64,000 nt of DNA from NCBI RefSeq assembly GCF_009857135.1, contig NZ_CP047318.1, forward strand, positions 6,758,001-6,822,000, given 5' to 3'. Shown piece by piece: positions 50,010 to 57,947 of this stretch (positions are counted from its first letter, which is position 1; each line of letters starts with the position of its first letter). Source of the DNA: Streptomyces sp. HM190. GTDB lineage: Bacteria > Actinomycetota > Actinomycetes > Streptomycetales > Streptomycetaceae. The position numbers were made by a program, and so were the translations under genes. The notes below the pieces were generated by a model, which made no database searches, had not been told where the DNA came from, and saw nothing but the letters and a program-made list of their open reading frames with translations.

Positions 50010-51257
50010 TCACCCCACCCGTACCGGCAACCTCCGGTGCCCGTTGGAGATGAACGACTCCACGTACCCCAGTTCGTCCCCCGCCGCCCCCAACCGCAGG
50101 GCCGGGAACCGCTCGAACAGCGCCGGGAGCGCGATGCGCGCCTCCATCCGCCCCAGCGGAGCGCCCAGGCAGAAGTGCACCCCGTGCCCGAACGCGAGGT
50201 GCTCCTTGTCGACGCGGGTGACGTCGAAGACGCCCGCGTCCTTCCCGTGCCGTTCGGGATCGCGGCCGGCGGCGGCGTACGCGGCGAGGATCGCCTCGCC
50301 CGTGCGGATCACCACGCCCTGCGGCCCGCCCAGCGCGGCGAGGTCCAGGTCCTCCACCGCGTACCGCAGCGGCAGGCTCGCCACCGGGGCCTCGTACCGC
50401 AGGGTCTCCTCGACCACGTCGTCCCAGGTCGCCCTCCCCTCACGGACGTGCGCGAGCTGCTCGGGGTGGGTGAGCAGGGAGTGCACGGCCTGGTCGAGGA
50501 GGTTCACCGTGGTCTCGTGGCCCGCGCTGATCATCAGCACCAGAGTGTCCAGCAGTTCCTGCTCGCTCAGCCGGGCGTCGTCCTCGTCGCGGGCCGTGAT
50601 CAGCCCGGTGGTCAGGTCGTCGCCGGGGGTGGCCCGCTTCGCGGCGACGAGTTCGCCGAGGACGCCGTAGAGCCGCTCGTAGGCCGCGTTCATCTCGCCG
50701 GGGTCGGCGGAGGTGTCGAAGATGCGGTCCACCAGTTCCCGCAGCTCCGGAGCCCGCTCCTCGGGCAGCCCGAACAGCTCGCTGATCACCCGGATCGGCA
50801 GGGGGTAGCAGTACTCCTCCCGCAGGTCGACGCTCCCGCCGCCGCGCAGGCCCTCCTCGACCCGGTCGAGCAGTTCCGCGGTGATCTGCTCGATGCGCGG
50901 CCGCATCGCGGCCGTCCGGCGCGCGGTGAACGCCTTGGCGACCAGGGTCCGCAGCCGTTTGTGGTCGCCGCCGTACGCGGTGAACATGTTCTGCACGGCG
51001 ACCCAGGTGAACAGCGGCCACTCCGGGGTGATCTCACCGGCCGCGAACCGGGGCCAGTGGCGCCGCGCGTCCTTCGACACGCGGGGGTCGGTGAGCAGTC
51101 GCTTGAGCAGTTCGGGGCTGCTGACCGCCCACGCCTCGACGGCGGGCGGCCCCGGCAGCACCACGCGGGTCGCCGGACCGTGCGCGCGGATCCGGGCGGC
51201 CTCGCCGTGGATGTCACGGCCGGACGCGTCAATCACTAACGGGCTGGGGTTGCCCAT
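50010..51257 (-). CDS. CYP154-like cytochrome P450
   Basis: A 415-residue soluble P450 with all canonical motifs: AGHETT in the I-helix (245-250), E284-T-L-R287, and the heme loop FGHGVHFCLG with Cys363. The N-terminal part (LLTDPRVSKDARRHWPRFAAG, residues 55-75) resembles CYP154 enzymes. CYP157-CYP154 pairs linked to conservons are a known Streptomyces arrangement. The ATG at 51257 follows AGGAGGG. It is convergent with the CYP157-like gene. It uses separate ferredoxin and reductase partners, which are not nearby. Confidence 0.92.
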   Translation of the reverse strand: MGNPSPLVIDASGRDIHGEAARIRAHGPATRVVLPGPPAVEAWAVSSPELLKRLLTDPRVSKDARRHWPRFAAGEITPEWPLFTWVAVQNMFTAYGGDHKRLRTLVAKAFTARRTAAMRPRIEQITAELLDRVEEGLRGGGSVDLREEYCYPLPIRVISELFGLPEERAPELRELVDRIFDTSADPGEMNAAYERLYGVLGELVAAKRATPGDDLTTGLITARDEDDARLSEQELLDTLVLMISAGHETTVNLLDQAVHSLLTHPEQLAHVREGRATWDDVVEETLRYEAPVASLPLRYAVEDLDLAALGGPQGVVIRTGEAILAAYAAAGRDPERHGKDAGVFDVTRVDKEHLAFGHGVHFCLGAPLGRMEARIALPALFERFPALRLGAAGDELGYVESFISNGHRRLPVRVG

Positions 51258-51454
51258 CGGGCCCTCCTGCGGTCGGGAAACTGTCACGGCGCACCGTGGA
51301 AACCCGGTCACGCTACGGCTCCGCGGTGTCGCGGGGCGAGTTCACCGGCGACGCGCTGCGTACGGGGGCAACTTCCCTGCGCGTTCCCGCAAGTCGGGTG
51401 CGGGGGCGGCTCCTAGGATCGGGCCCACCCCCCCCTGAAGAGCCGGTGAGTGCC

Positions 51455-51847
51455 ATGACTGTCAGCTGGGCCCCGCGCTGGATGTGCACGTACAGCCCCG
51501 AGGTGCGTACGGTGCCCGCCGGGCGCTGGTGGAACGCGGTCCGGGTGCCGGTCGCCCTCGGTGTACCGGCGCTGACGGCCCTCGGGGACGCCACGGGAGC
51601 CGTCATCAAGGACGGCTTCGGCGGGATCATGTACTGGCTGGTGCCGCCCGGTGACGGGGCCGACTGGCGGATGGCGGGCGTCCAGGTCCTCGGGGCGGGC
51701 TGCCATGTGGCGGTCCCGCCCCTGCGCCGTACCTCGGGTCCCGGCCTCTACTGGCGGGTGCCGCTCTCGCACGACCGCTACTGGACCGACACGGCCCGCC
51801 TGGGTGCTGCCCTGACCTCGGCGGCGCAGTTCCCCGCGCCCCTCTAG
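51455..51847 (+). CDS. Small conserved protein of unknown function
   Basis: A 130-residue hypothetical protein starting at ATG 51455, or nine bases upstream at GTG 51446. It has RWWNAVRVPVALGVPAL, GAVIKDGFGGIMYWLVPPG and YWRVPLSHDRYWTD. It is a small cytoplasmic protein; I have seen similar sequences next to Streptomyces conservons, but cannot name a family. It is divergent from the CYP154-like gene, with a 197-base gap. Confidence 0.7.
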   Translation: MTVSWAPRWMCTYSPEVRTVPAGRWWNAVRVPVALGVPALTALGDATGAVIKDGFGGIMYWLVPPGDGADWRMAGVQVLGAGCHVAVPPLRRTSGPGLYWRVPLSHDRYWTDTARLGAALTSAAQFPAPL

Positions 51848-52135
51848 GGCCAATACCGGTGGTTCAGGTTGTTTTCCGGGGCGGCCTTCGGCCGAGCTCG
51901 GGCGGCACGTCGACCGTGACCGATCTCCGCGACTCGGCCCGCAGGCCTGCGGGCCGTCGCTCCAGCGGCCACGACCGACGCCGTCGTGGTCGGCCTGGGC
52001 TGCGGAGGTGTTGCGCCGCGTGTCGGCCGTCGGCCGATCGGACGGGAAACCCGCAGGCAGGACGTGGTTCCGGCGAACTCGGCCGCTGCCGACCTGTTCG
52101 CCCGGGAGCGTGGGGGGCGAGGCGGGTCCTCGTCG
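51848..52135. other. Gene-poor interval with a 20-bp perfect palindrome
   Basis: No supported gene in about 290 bases between the small protein and the TetR gene. GGCCCGCAGG and CCTGCGGGCC form a perfect palindrome at 51936-51955, most simply a terminator. Open frames here lack family features. The stretch could be remnant sequence. Confidence 0.5.
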
Positions 52136-52726
52136 TCAGGCCGCCACGGGACCGCCCGGGGGCATGGTCGTCCGGCAGCCGGCGAGGAGTCGGGCGACCA
52201 TGGCCCGCGCGTGCTCACGGTCGTATCCCGGGCCCAGGACGCACAGGTTGCCGACCGCTCGCATCAGTGTGTACGCGGTGACGTCCGGGTCGAACTCGCC
52301 CCGGGCCGTCGCGGCGTCGAGGAGCGTGGCGCAGGCCGGGACCAGTGTGTCGAGCATCAAGGAGTGCAGGCTCTGCAGGCTGGGGTCCTCGGACTGGAGT
52401 GCCGCCCCCAGTCCGTGCTTCGTGACGAGGAACTCCACGAACGCGTCCATCCATCGCGACAGGGCTTCGCCCGGCCTCGGCGACCCGGCGAGATCGGCGG
52501 CGAGTCGCGCGCACTCGTCCACCTGGTGCCGGTAGACGGCGACGACCAGCTCCGCCCGGGTGGGGAAGTGGCGGTACACGGTGCCCAGGCCCACGCCGGC
52601 CCGGCCGGCGATGTCGCGGATGGGCGCCTGGACGCCTTGCTCGACGAACACCTGCGCCGCGGCCGCGAGCAGGGACTGGCGGGTGCGCTCGGCGCCCGCT
52701 GCTCTGGAGCCGGCCGATCGGGACAA
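52136..52726 (-). CDS. TetR-family repressor
   Basis: A 196-residue TetR regulator. HTH at about residues 30-60 (PIRDIAGRAGVGLGTVYRHF) and a C-terminal ligand domain. The TTG at 52726 is 7 bases after GGGGTGAG. It is divergent from an alpha/beta hydrolase, with two matching 17-bp operators between them (52744-52785), so it very likely represses both. Confidence 0.9.
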   Translation of the reverse strand: MSRSAGSRAAGAERTRQSLLAAAAQVFVEQGVQAPIRDIAGRAGVGLGTVYRHFPTRAELVVAVYRHQVDECARLAADLAGSPRPGEALSRWMDAFVEFLVTKHGLGAALQSEDPSLQSLHSLMLDTLVPACATLLDAATARGEFDPDVTAYTLMRAVGNLCVLGPGYDREHARAMVARLLAGCRTTMPPGGPVAA

Positions 52727-52743
52727 GATCTCACCCCTGGTTC

Positions 52744-52785
52744 GCGGAACATTGTTCCGCTACTGTTGGCGGAACGTCGTTCCGT
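52744..52785. promoter_or_regulatory. Two TetR-type operators
   Basis: GCGGAACATTGTTCCGC (52744-52760) is a perfect palindrome, and GCGGAACGTCGTTCCGT (52769-52785) is a near copy with the same half-sites GCGGAAC. Their centres are 25 bases apart. They lie 18 bases from the TetR start and 41 bases from the hydrolase start, the usual layout of an autoregulated TetR pair. Confidence 0.88.
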
Positions 52786-52825
52786 CAAGTATGCGGCACG
52801 CGCCTTTCCCACAGGAAGTCCGCAC

Positions 52826-53740
52826 ATGTTCACTCCCGCGCCATCCCGGACGAAGACCGTCGCGATCAAGCCCATCACCGTTCCCACCGGTGACCGGGCG
52901 GTGCCCCTGCAGGTCAAGGTGACCGCACCGGCCGGGGGCCGCGGCCTTGCGGTCATCGTGTTCTCCCACGGCAACGCGTGGTCGATGGACGGCTACGAGC
53001 CGCTGGTCGACCGCTGGGCCGCCGCCGGCTTCGTCGTCGTGCAGCCGACCCACCTGGACTCGCGCCGCAACGCCATAGGGTTCGACGATCCGCGCTTCGG
53101 CACCATCTGGCGCGTGCGCATCGATGACCTCCACGCGGTGCTGGACCACCTCGACGCCATCCTGGCCGAGGCAGGCGACCTGATCGACCGCGCCGACCGG
53201 ACGAGCGTCGCCCTCGTCGGACACTCCTGGGGAGCCCAGACCGTCGGCACCCTGCTGGGCGCCCGCGTGTTCGACGCCCAGGGCACCGCGGGCGAGGACT
53301 TCTCCCACGGCGGAGCGAAGGCGGGCGTACTCATCGCGGCGACCGGCACGGGCGACTCGCTCACGCCGTTCGCCGTCGGGCACCTGCCCTTCATGAGGCC
53401 GGACTACTCCACCATGACCACGCCGGCGCTCGTCATCGCGGGCGACAAGGACCAGTCGAAGATGTCCACGCGGGGACCGGACTGGTTCCTCGACGCCTTC
53501 GACCTCAGTCCCGCCCCCAAGCGCCTCCTCGTCGTCCCCGGCGGAGAGCACACCCTGGGCGGCATCGCCGGGGAGGCCGTGAGCGAGACCACCGACACGG
53601 ACGCCGACCGGGTCGCCCTCGTCGCCGACGCCGTCACCGCGTACCTCCTCGACGCCCTCGACCGCGACCCCGATGCGTGGTCCCGCTTCCGTGCCGACAC
53701 CGAAGCCGTCGAGAAGGCGTCCTTCCAGCACAAGGACTGA
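52826..53740 (+). CDS. Alpha/beta hydrolase, TetR-controlled
   Basis: A 304-residue alpha/beta hydrolase, dienelactone-hydrolase-like, with VIVFSHGNAW near residue 46, the nucleophile elbow VGHSWG near residue 135, Asp in VIAGDKDQ and His in GGEHTLGG. There is no signal peptide. The ATG at 52826 follows ACAGGAAG. It is divergent from the TetR gene and probably induced by its ligand. Substrate unknown. Confidence 0.88.
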   Translation: MFTPAPSRTKTVAIKPITVPTGDRAVPLQVKVTAPAGGRGLAVIVFSHGNAWSMDGYEPLVDRWAAAGFVVVQPTHLDSRRNAIGFDDPRFGTIWRVRIDDLHAVLDHLDAILAEAGDLIDRADRTSVALVGHSWGAQTVGTLLGARVFDAQGTAGEDFSHGGAKAGVLIAATGTGDSLTPFAVGHLPFMRPDYSTMTTPALVIAGDKDQSKMSTRGPDWFLDAFDLSPAPKRLLVVPGGEHTLGGIAGEAVSETTDTDADRVALVADAVTAYLLDALDRDPDAWSRFRADTEAVEKASFQHKD

Positions 53741-53958
53741 CCCGGCCCGGTGCTGCCCCTTCCCGGCCCGTCGCGCGCCGCACGGCGGCGGGCCGGGAGG
53801 CCTCTCGCACACGCCGCGCCGGTAATGCACCGAAGCCCGGCGGCCAAAGCCAGTTCGAACGTAGCGTCGTCCGCCCGAGGGGGAGACGGGACTTTCGAAA
53901 CACGCCTCGGGAGGCGCGGGGTCGTCCAGAGGGGCGCGGGGCCGTCGTACCGCGCGGC

Positions 53959-54375
53959 CTACGCCCCGGCGGGCCGCTCCTGCTGGTGCGGTTGCCCGGC
54001 CCGGTCACGTGCGCGGTCCTTGCGGGTGCGCCGGGGTTCCTGGTCCGGCAGCCACCCGAAGGCGAGCGTGCTGCCGACGGCGCCCATCAGCAGGCCCACG
54101 ATGAACCCGCCGATGTTGGACGTGAGCCAGGTGCCCAGGGAGAGCAGGATCCCGAGGATGGAGTAGAACAGGCGCTGGGACGGGTTGAAGACGATCAGCA
54201 GCCCGCACACGATCATCAGCGAGGGCAGCAGATAGCCCGCCAGGCCCTGCATTCCGATCTTCAGGATGACGGGGAGCGGTGCCTTCATGGTCACCAGGAT
54301 CTCCACGCCGCCCAGGAACAGCAGCAGCCCGCCCGCGAAGGGCCGGTGTCCTCTCCACTCCCGGAACTCGCTCAC
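53959..54375 (-). CDS. DUF6114 membrane protein
   Basis: A 138-residue membrane protein with four likely helices (about residues 14-32, 44-62, 66-84 and 86-104), and a charged, Arg/Gln-rich cytoplasmic tail. DUF6114 proteins are paired with DUF6230 proteins throughout Streptomyces. It overlaps the DUF6230 gene by 4 bases (GTGA). Function unknown. Confidence 0.82.
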   Translation of the reverse strand: MSEFREWRGHRPFAGGLLLFLGGVEILVTMKAPLPVILKIGMQGLAGYLLPSLMIVCGLLIVFNPSQRLFYSILGILLSLGTWLTSNIGGFIVGLLMGAVGSTLAFGWLPDQEPRRTRKDRARDRAGQPHQQERPAGA

Positions 54376-55034
54376 TGCGGGCAGCCCTCGCTCTGGAATC
54401 GCATGTGCAGGTCGGGCAGCTTGAAGACGGCCGCGGTGGCGGCGTAGTTGTGCTGGTACAGGTCGGTGATGGTGACCGTGTCGGCCTGCTGGCCGTAGAC
54501 ACCGGGGGGACCCTGCTGTCCGACCTTGTCGAACGTGCTGGAGTCACGACCGATCTCGATGTTGTTGAACGAGGCGTCGCCGCTGATGTCGTCGGAGTCG
54601 ATCGCCAGGTTCTTCACGCTCACCGGTGTGGACTTGTCGCCCGCGGTGAGGACGAGCTGGATGCCGCCGAGGTCGACGCTCTGGCACAGGTTGGTCAGCT
54701 TGCCGCTCTTGACGACCGAGGTCACGACGAGCACCTGGCCGCCGGTGTCGCCCTCGTTGGGGCTGTTCTCGATCATGTGGTCCAGCGCGCCGAACTGGGC
54801 GAAGCCCTCGCCTTCGAGCTTGTCGGCGGTGACGACGAACGGCATGCCGGAGATGGCGAACTGGACGCCCAGGGCGCCCTGCGCGGTGAGGATCATCAGA
54901 CCGGCGGCGACCGCTGTGGCCGGCACCGCCATCACGGCGGCGCGCTTGAGGCGGACCCGCCCGCGTCTGCCGGATGTCTCGGGACCCTCGGGTCTTTCGT
55001 TGGTGGACGCCGTGGCGTCCGAGGACGAGGCCAT
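54372..55034 (-). CDS. DUF6230 secreted/anchored protein
   Basis: A 220-residue protein. Residues 1-30 are cytoplasmic and Arg-rich, a single hydrophobic segment lies at about 32-54 (AAVMAVPATAVAAGLMIL), and the rest is an extracytoplasmic beta-rich domain with LEGEGFAQFG and DLHMRFQSEGC. DUF6230 proteins are often mislabelled cholesterol esterase; no esterase motif is present. The ATG at 55034 follows AGGGAG. It is coupled to DUF6114. Confidence 0.84.
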   Translation of the reverse strand: MASSSDATASTNERPEGPETSGRRGRVRLKRAAVMAVPATAVAAGLMILTAQGALGVQFAISGMPFVVTADKLEGEGFAQFGALDHMIENSPNEGDTGGQVLVVTSVVKSGKLTNLCQSVDLGGIQLVLTAGDKSTPVSVKNLAIDSDDISGDASFNNIEIGRDSSTFDKVGQQGPPGVYGQQADTVTITDLYQHNYAATAAVFKLPDLHMRFQSEGCPQ

Positions 55035-55723
55035 GTGTGCTCCCTGGACCTTAAAGTCATTGCAGATGGGGCTTCGACGGCACGTTGTCCTGGCGCGGAC
55101 AGCGGTTGCGGCGCATGCCTGAGCACACCTCCCGAGGGTGCAAGGGCTTACTTGCTACGCCGCAGTAGCCAATCCGGAAGTTACCGGTGGTTACATTCAG
55201 GGGTCAAGGCGCTTGTGGCAAAAGGATGTTGGTTGTGCCGCCCCTGTGAAAGGTGAACATCTCTCACCTTTGGTTATGTCCTTCCCCGGTCTTCCGCACC
55301 CCATGTCAGGGGACTTCTCCTGCCGCCCAACTTCCTTACGCTCCCTTGACGTTGGCTCTCGCCCAGGTCTACAACTCTCCCGGGTTCACCCCGACGGATC
55401 CGTGGCGCCGGATCCGACGCGCAGCGCCCGTCACCGTCCCGAGCCCCCGTCGCCGACGGGGTGCGGGTGACACAGAAAGCGCTGCGCGGCCCGACGCGGT
55501 ACCACCTCTCGCCGGTGCCGGGCACGGTCGCCTTCCCCCTCCACCGGACCGTGCCCGAATCCCGGACCCGTCGCTGTCGATCCGTCACGTACGGAGAAGG
55601 CGTGTCACGGATCGGCAGCGACCGAACGGCGCCGAGCGGCATCGCCGCGTTCCCCCGCGCGAACGATGACCGGCCCCGCGCACCCACCCGCAGTTCTCAT
55701 CCTCCTGAGAAGAGGCACTCCCC
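55035..55723. promoter_or_regulatory. Long gene-free divergent region with an inverted repeat
   Basis: About 690 bases between the DUF6230 gene and the secreted protein. It contains AAAGGTGA (55249-55256) with its complement TCACCTTT (55264-55271), 7 bases apart, and an AT-richer section (55140-55290). A candidate promoter for the plus strand is TTGACG (55346-55351) with TACAAC (55370-55375). Open frames across the region have no recognisable features. Confidence 0.5.
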
Positions 55724-56377
55724 ATGCGTACGCGATCCCTCCTTGCCCTCGTCGCAACCACCGCCGCCCTGATGGTGTCCGCCGTCAGCCCCGCCTCCGC
55801 CGCCGACACCGTGCTGACCACCGGCGGACTCGCCGGTGACGCGGTCGCGGCCGGTGACGTCCTCAACGCCACCCTGGCCTCCGGCACGGCCGCCACGTTC
55901 CGCTCCAGCGCCACCGGCACGAGCGGTATCTCCTGTGCGGAGTCCGCCTTCAACGCCACCGTCACCGACAACCCGGCGGCGCCCGGCACGGCCACCGAGT
56001 CCGTCACCGCGCACACCTTCGGCAGCTGCACCAGCAACGTCTTCGGTGTGACCGGCGTCAACAGCATCACGGTCAACAACCTGCCCTACACGACGACCGT
56101 GACCTCCGACGGTGTCGTCACCGTCAGCCCGCAGTCCGGCTCGGTCATCCAGACCACCGTCGTCCTGCGCACCCTGCTGGGCACCATCAACTGCGTGTAC
56201 CAGGCGCCCAGCATCAGCGGCACCTCCAGCAACGCCGACAACAGCATCAACTTCACCGCCCAGCCGTTCACCCGGACCTCCGGTTCGTCGCTGTGCTTCA
56301 GCACCGGCTACTTCACCGCGAAGTACTCGCCCGTCACCGACGGCAGCCAGGGCGGCGCCACGGTCTTCGTCAACTGA
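55724..56377 (+). CDS. Small secreted protein of unknown function
   Basis: A 217-residue protein with a standard signal peptide (MRTRSLLALVATTAALMVSA, cleavage after ASAA near residue 27). The mature part is Thr/Ser/Val-rich and beta-like, with four Cys (SCAES, SCTS, NCVY and LCFS) that could form two disulfides. GAAGAGG precedes the ATG. It is common in Streptomyces and has no assigned function. Confidence 0.85.
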   Translation: MRTRSLLALVATTAALMVSAVSPASAADTVLTTGGLAGDAVAAGDVLNATLASGTAATFRSSATGTSGISCAESAFNATVTDNPAAPGTATESVTAHTFGSCTSNVFGVTGVNSITVNNLPYTTTVTSDGVVTVSPQSGSVIQTTVVLRTLLGTINCVYQAPSISGTSSNADNSINFTAQPFTRTSGSSLCFSTGYFTAKYSPVTDGSQGGATVFVN

Positions 56378-56413
56378 CGCCGACCGCGCACACCCCGACC
56401 GGTCCGGCCCGCC

Positions 56414-56448
56414 GAGTACCCGCTGATCCGGCACACCACCGGGTACTC
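56414..56448. terminator. Hairpin between the secreted protein and LPMO genes
   Basis: GAGTACCCG (56414-56422) pairs perfectly with CGGGTACTC (56440-56448) around a 17-base loop, between convergent stops at 56377 and 56492. Confidence 0.65.
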
Positions 56449-56491
56449 GCCGTCGGCCGGCCGGCCGGCCGGACCGGCCGTCACGTCACCG

Positions 56492-57556
56492 TCAGCGGCG
56501 CCTGCGTCCGCGGAGGAAGAGGGCGGCGCCCGTGGCGAGCACCATCGCCGCGGCGCCCCCCGCCACCAGCGGAACGGAGGTGCCGCTGTCGTCGCTCGTG
56601 GAGGCCACGGAGCTGCCGGCGACCTCCGCCCCGCCGCCGGCCGGGGTCCGCCCGGACGCCGAGGACGGCTCGCGGGAAGGGGTGGGCGTCGGTGTGGGGG
56701 AGGGCGTATCGGCCTTCGGCCTCCTGCTCGGCGCGGCCTGCCCGGAACCGTCCGGCGTCCGCTCCGCCCGCTTGCCGCCGGCGTCCGGACCGGCCTTCGT
56801 GGCCGCCGGGAACACCACGTCCGAGCACGAGTAGTAGGTGTCCACCGTGCTCGTGTTCTGCCAGATCGTGTACAGCACATGGTGGCCGGAGCGGTCGGCC
56901 GGCAGTTTCGCCGAGAAGCGGTACGAGCCGTCCCGCAGCGGCGGGTCGGTGACCGAGGCGAACGGCCGCTCGGGCAGATCGGACCAGGTGAGCGGTTTCG
57001 CCGGGTCGTACCCCGGCTTCGTCAGGAACAGCTTGAACGTCCCGGTGTGCGGGATCGTCGAACGGTACGTCAGTTTCAGCGTGCCGCCGGGCGTGAGGCG
57101 CGTCGCGGGCCAGTCGGCGCGGGCCAGGTCCAGCCCCCGGTAGGCCGCGAGACCGCCGCTGCACAGCTTCCCGTCGGGGACGATCTGCCGGTCGCGGCCG
57201 TTCACCCCGGCGATCCGCAGGTTGTCCCACGCGGTGAAGGGCGCCCCGTTCGCGGCGACGGCCGCCCGGCACGCCGCCGAGCCCGCCCGGGCGCCGCCCT
57301 CGGGCGAGCACGCCGACACCCGGCTCACCGGATCGGTCGGCGCGCCGTGCGCGGACGCGGGGGTGACGGCCGCCGCCGTGACGAACAGCGGTGCCGCCAC
57401 GAGCAGCACGGCGCGACGGCGACCGGCGGCGCGCGGGGCGGGGGAGCCGGCGGCGCGCGGACCGGTGCCGGGGTGGCTGTCGGTGTGCCGCTCGGCGGTG
57501 TGCCGGTGGGTGGTGCGGTGGGCGGACAGGCGGTGCATCCGGTACGTCCGATCCAT
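56492..57556 (-). CDS. Membrane-anchored lytic polysaccharide monooxygenase (AA10)
   Basis: A 354-residue copper LPMO that oxidatively cleaves chitin or cellulose. The mature protein begins at His70 directly after an ASA signal cleavage site (ASA-HGAPTD), as required for the histidine brace; the second copper His is His170 (IPHTGTFKLF), and Phe249 in SDVVF is the likely axial residue. Instead of a CBM it has a Pro/Thr/Ser linker (about 280-325) and a C-terminal membrane helix (about 328-347) ending RGRRRR, so it would stay anchored outside. The N-terminus (ATG 57556, or GTG 57580) is longer than a normal signal peptide, and the start is uncertain. Confidence 0.88.
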   Translation of the reverse strand: MDRTYRMHRLSAHRTTHRHTAERHTDSHPGTGPRAAGSPAPRAAGRRRAVLLVAAPLFVTAAAVTPASAHGAPTDPVSRVSACSPEGGARAGSAACRAAVAANGAPFTAWDNLRIAGVNGRDRQIVPDGKLCSGGLAAYRGLDLARADWPATRLTPGGTLKLTYRSTIPHTGTFKLFLTKPGYDPAKPLTWSDLPERPFASVTDPPLRDGSYRFSAKLPADRSGHHVLYTIWQNTSTVDTYYSCSDVVFPAATKAGPDAGGKRAERTPDGSGQAAPSRRPKADTPSPTPTPTPSREPSSASGRTPAGGGAEVAGSSVASTSDDSGTSVPLVAGGAAAMVLATGAALFLRGRRRR

Positions 57557-57947
57557 GGGGTGCGAAGGCGGGTGGTCCACCGTGTCGTACGGGACCCGGC
57601 AGGAGCGCGTTCAACGCACCCCGACCCTGTTCGACCGGTCGGATCCAGCCGCGCGCCGGGTCCCGACGGGTGCCTCGGCAAACCCGGCGAAGCGGCATAT
57701 CGGCCCCGACTGCCGTACGGGATAGGGGAGTTCCTCAGAGGGGTCGAGGGTTTTCCCCGTATCCCCGTCACCAGGGCTCTGCCTACTGTGCTGCCACAGC
57801 TGAACCACAGGTAACCCCTGGTGAGCAGCTTGCGCTCCTGGCCGGCCTCGGTGCCACCCCCCTTTCTGGACCCCCCGCCGCTTCGACGACGAAGCGCCCC
57901 ACTGCCGCTCCTCCCCTGACATGAGCAGGCCACGAAAGGCGAAGCCC
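57557..57947. promoter_or_regulatory. Divergent region between LPMO and secreted protease
   Basis: About 390 bases that must hold both promoters. No gene is supported. CAGCTG and related short dyads near 57797-57830 are the most structured part. Confidence 0.4.

Noticed and set aside
51844..52218. A minus-strand frame between the small protein and the TetR gene, considered as a transposase remnant
   Set aside because: I found no transposase motif and no terminal inverted repeats; it overlaps the TetR C-terminus.
54372..55034. Cholesterol esterase
   Set aside because: DUF6230 proteins are sometimes labelled so; no GxSxG or triad is visible.
55274..55687. A 137-codon minus-strand frame in the 55 kb gap
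   Set aside because: It has no ribosome site, no recognisable fold and Arg-rich composition typical of shadow frames.
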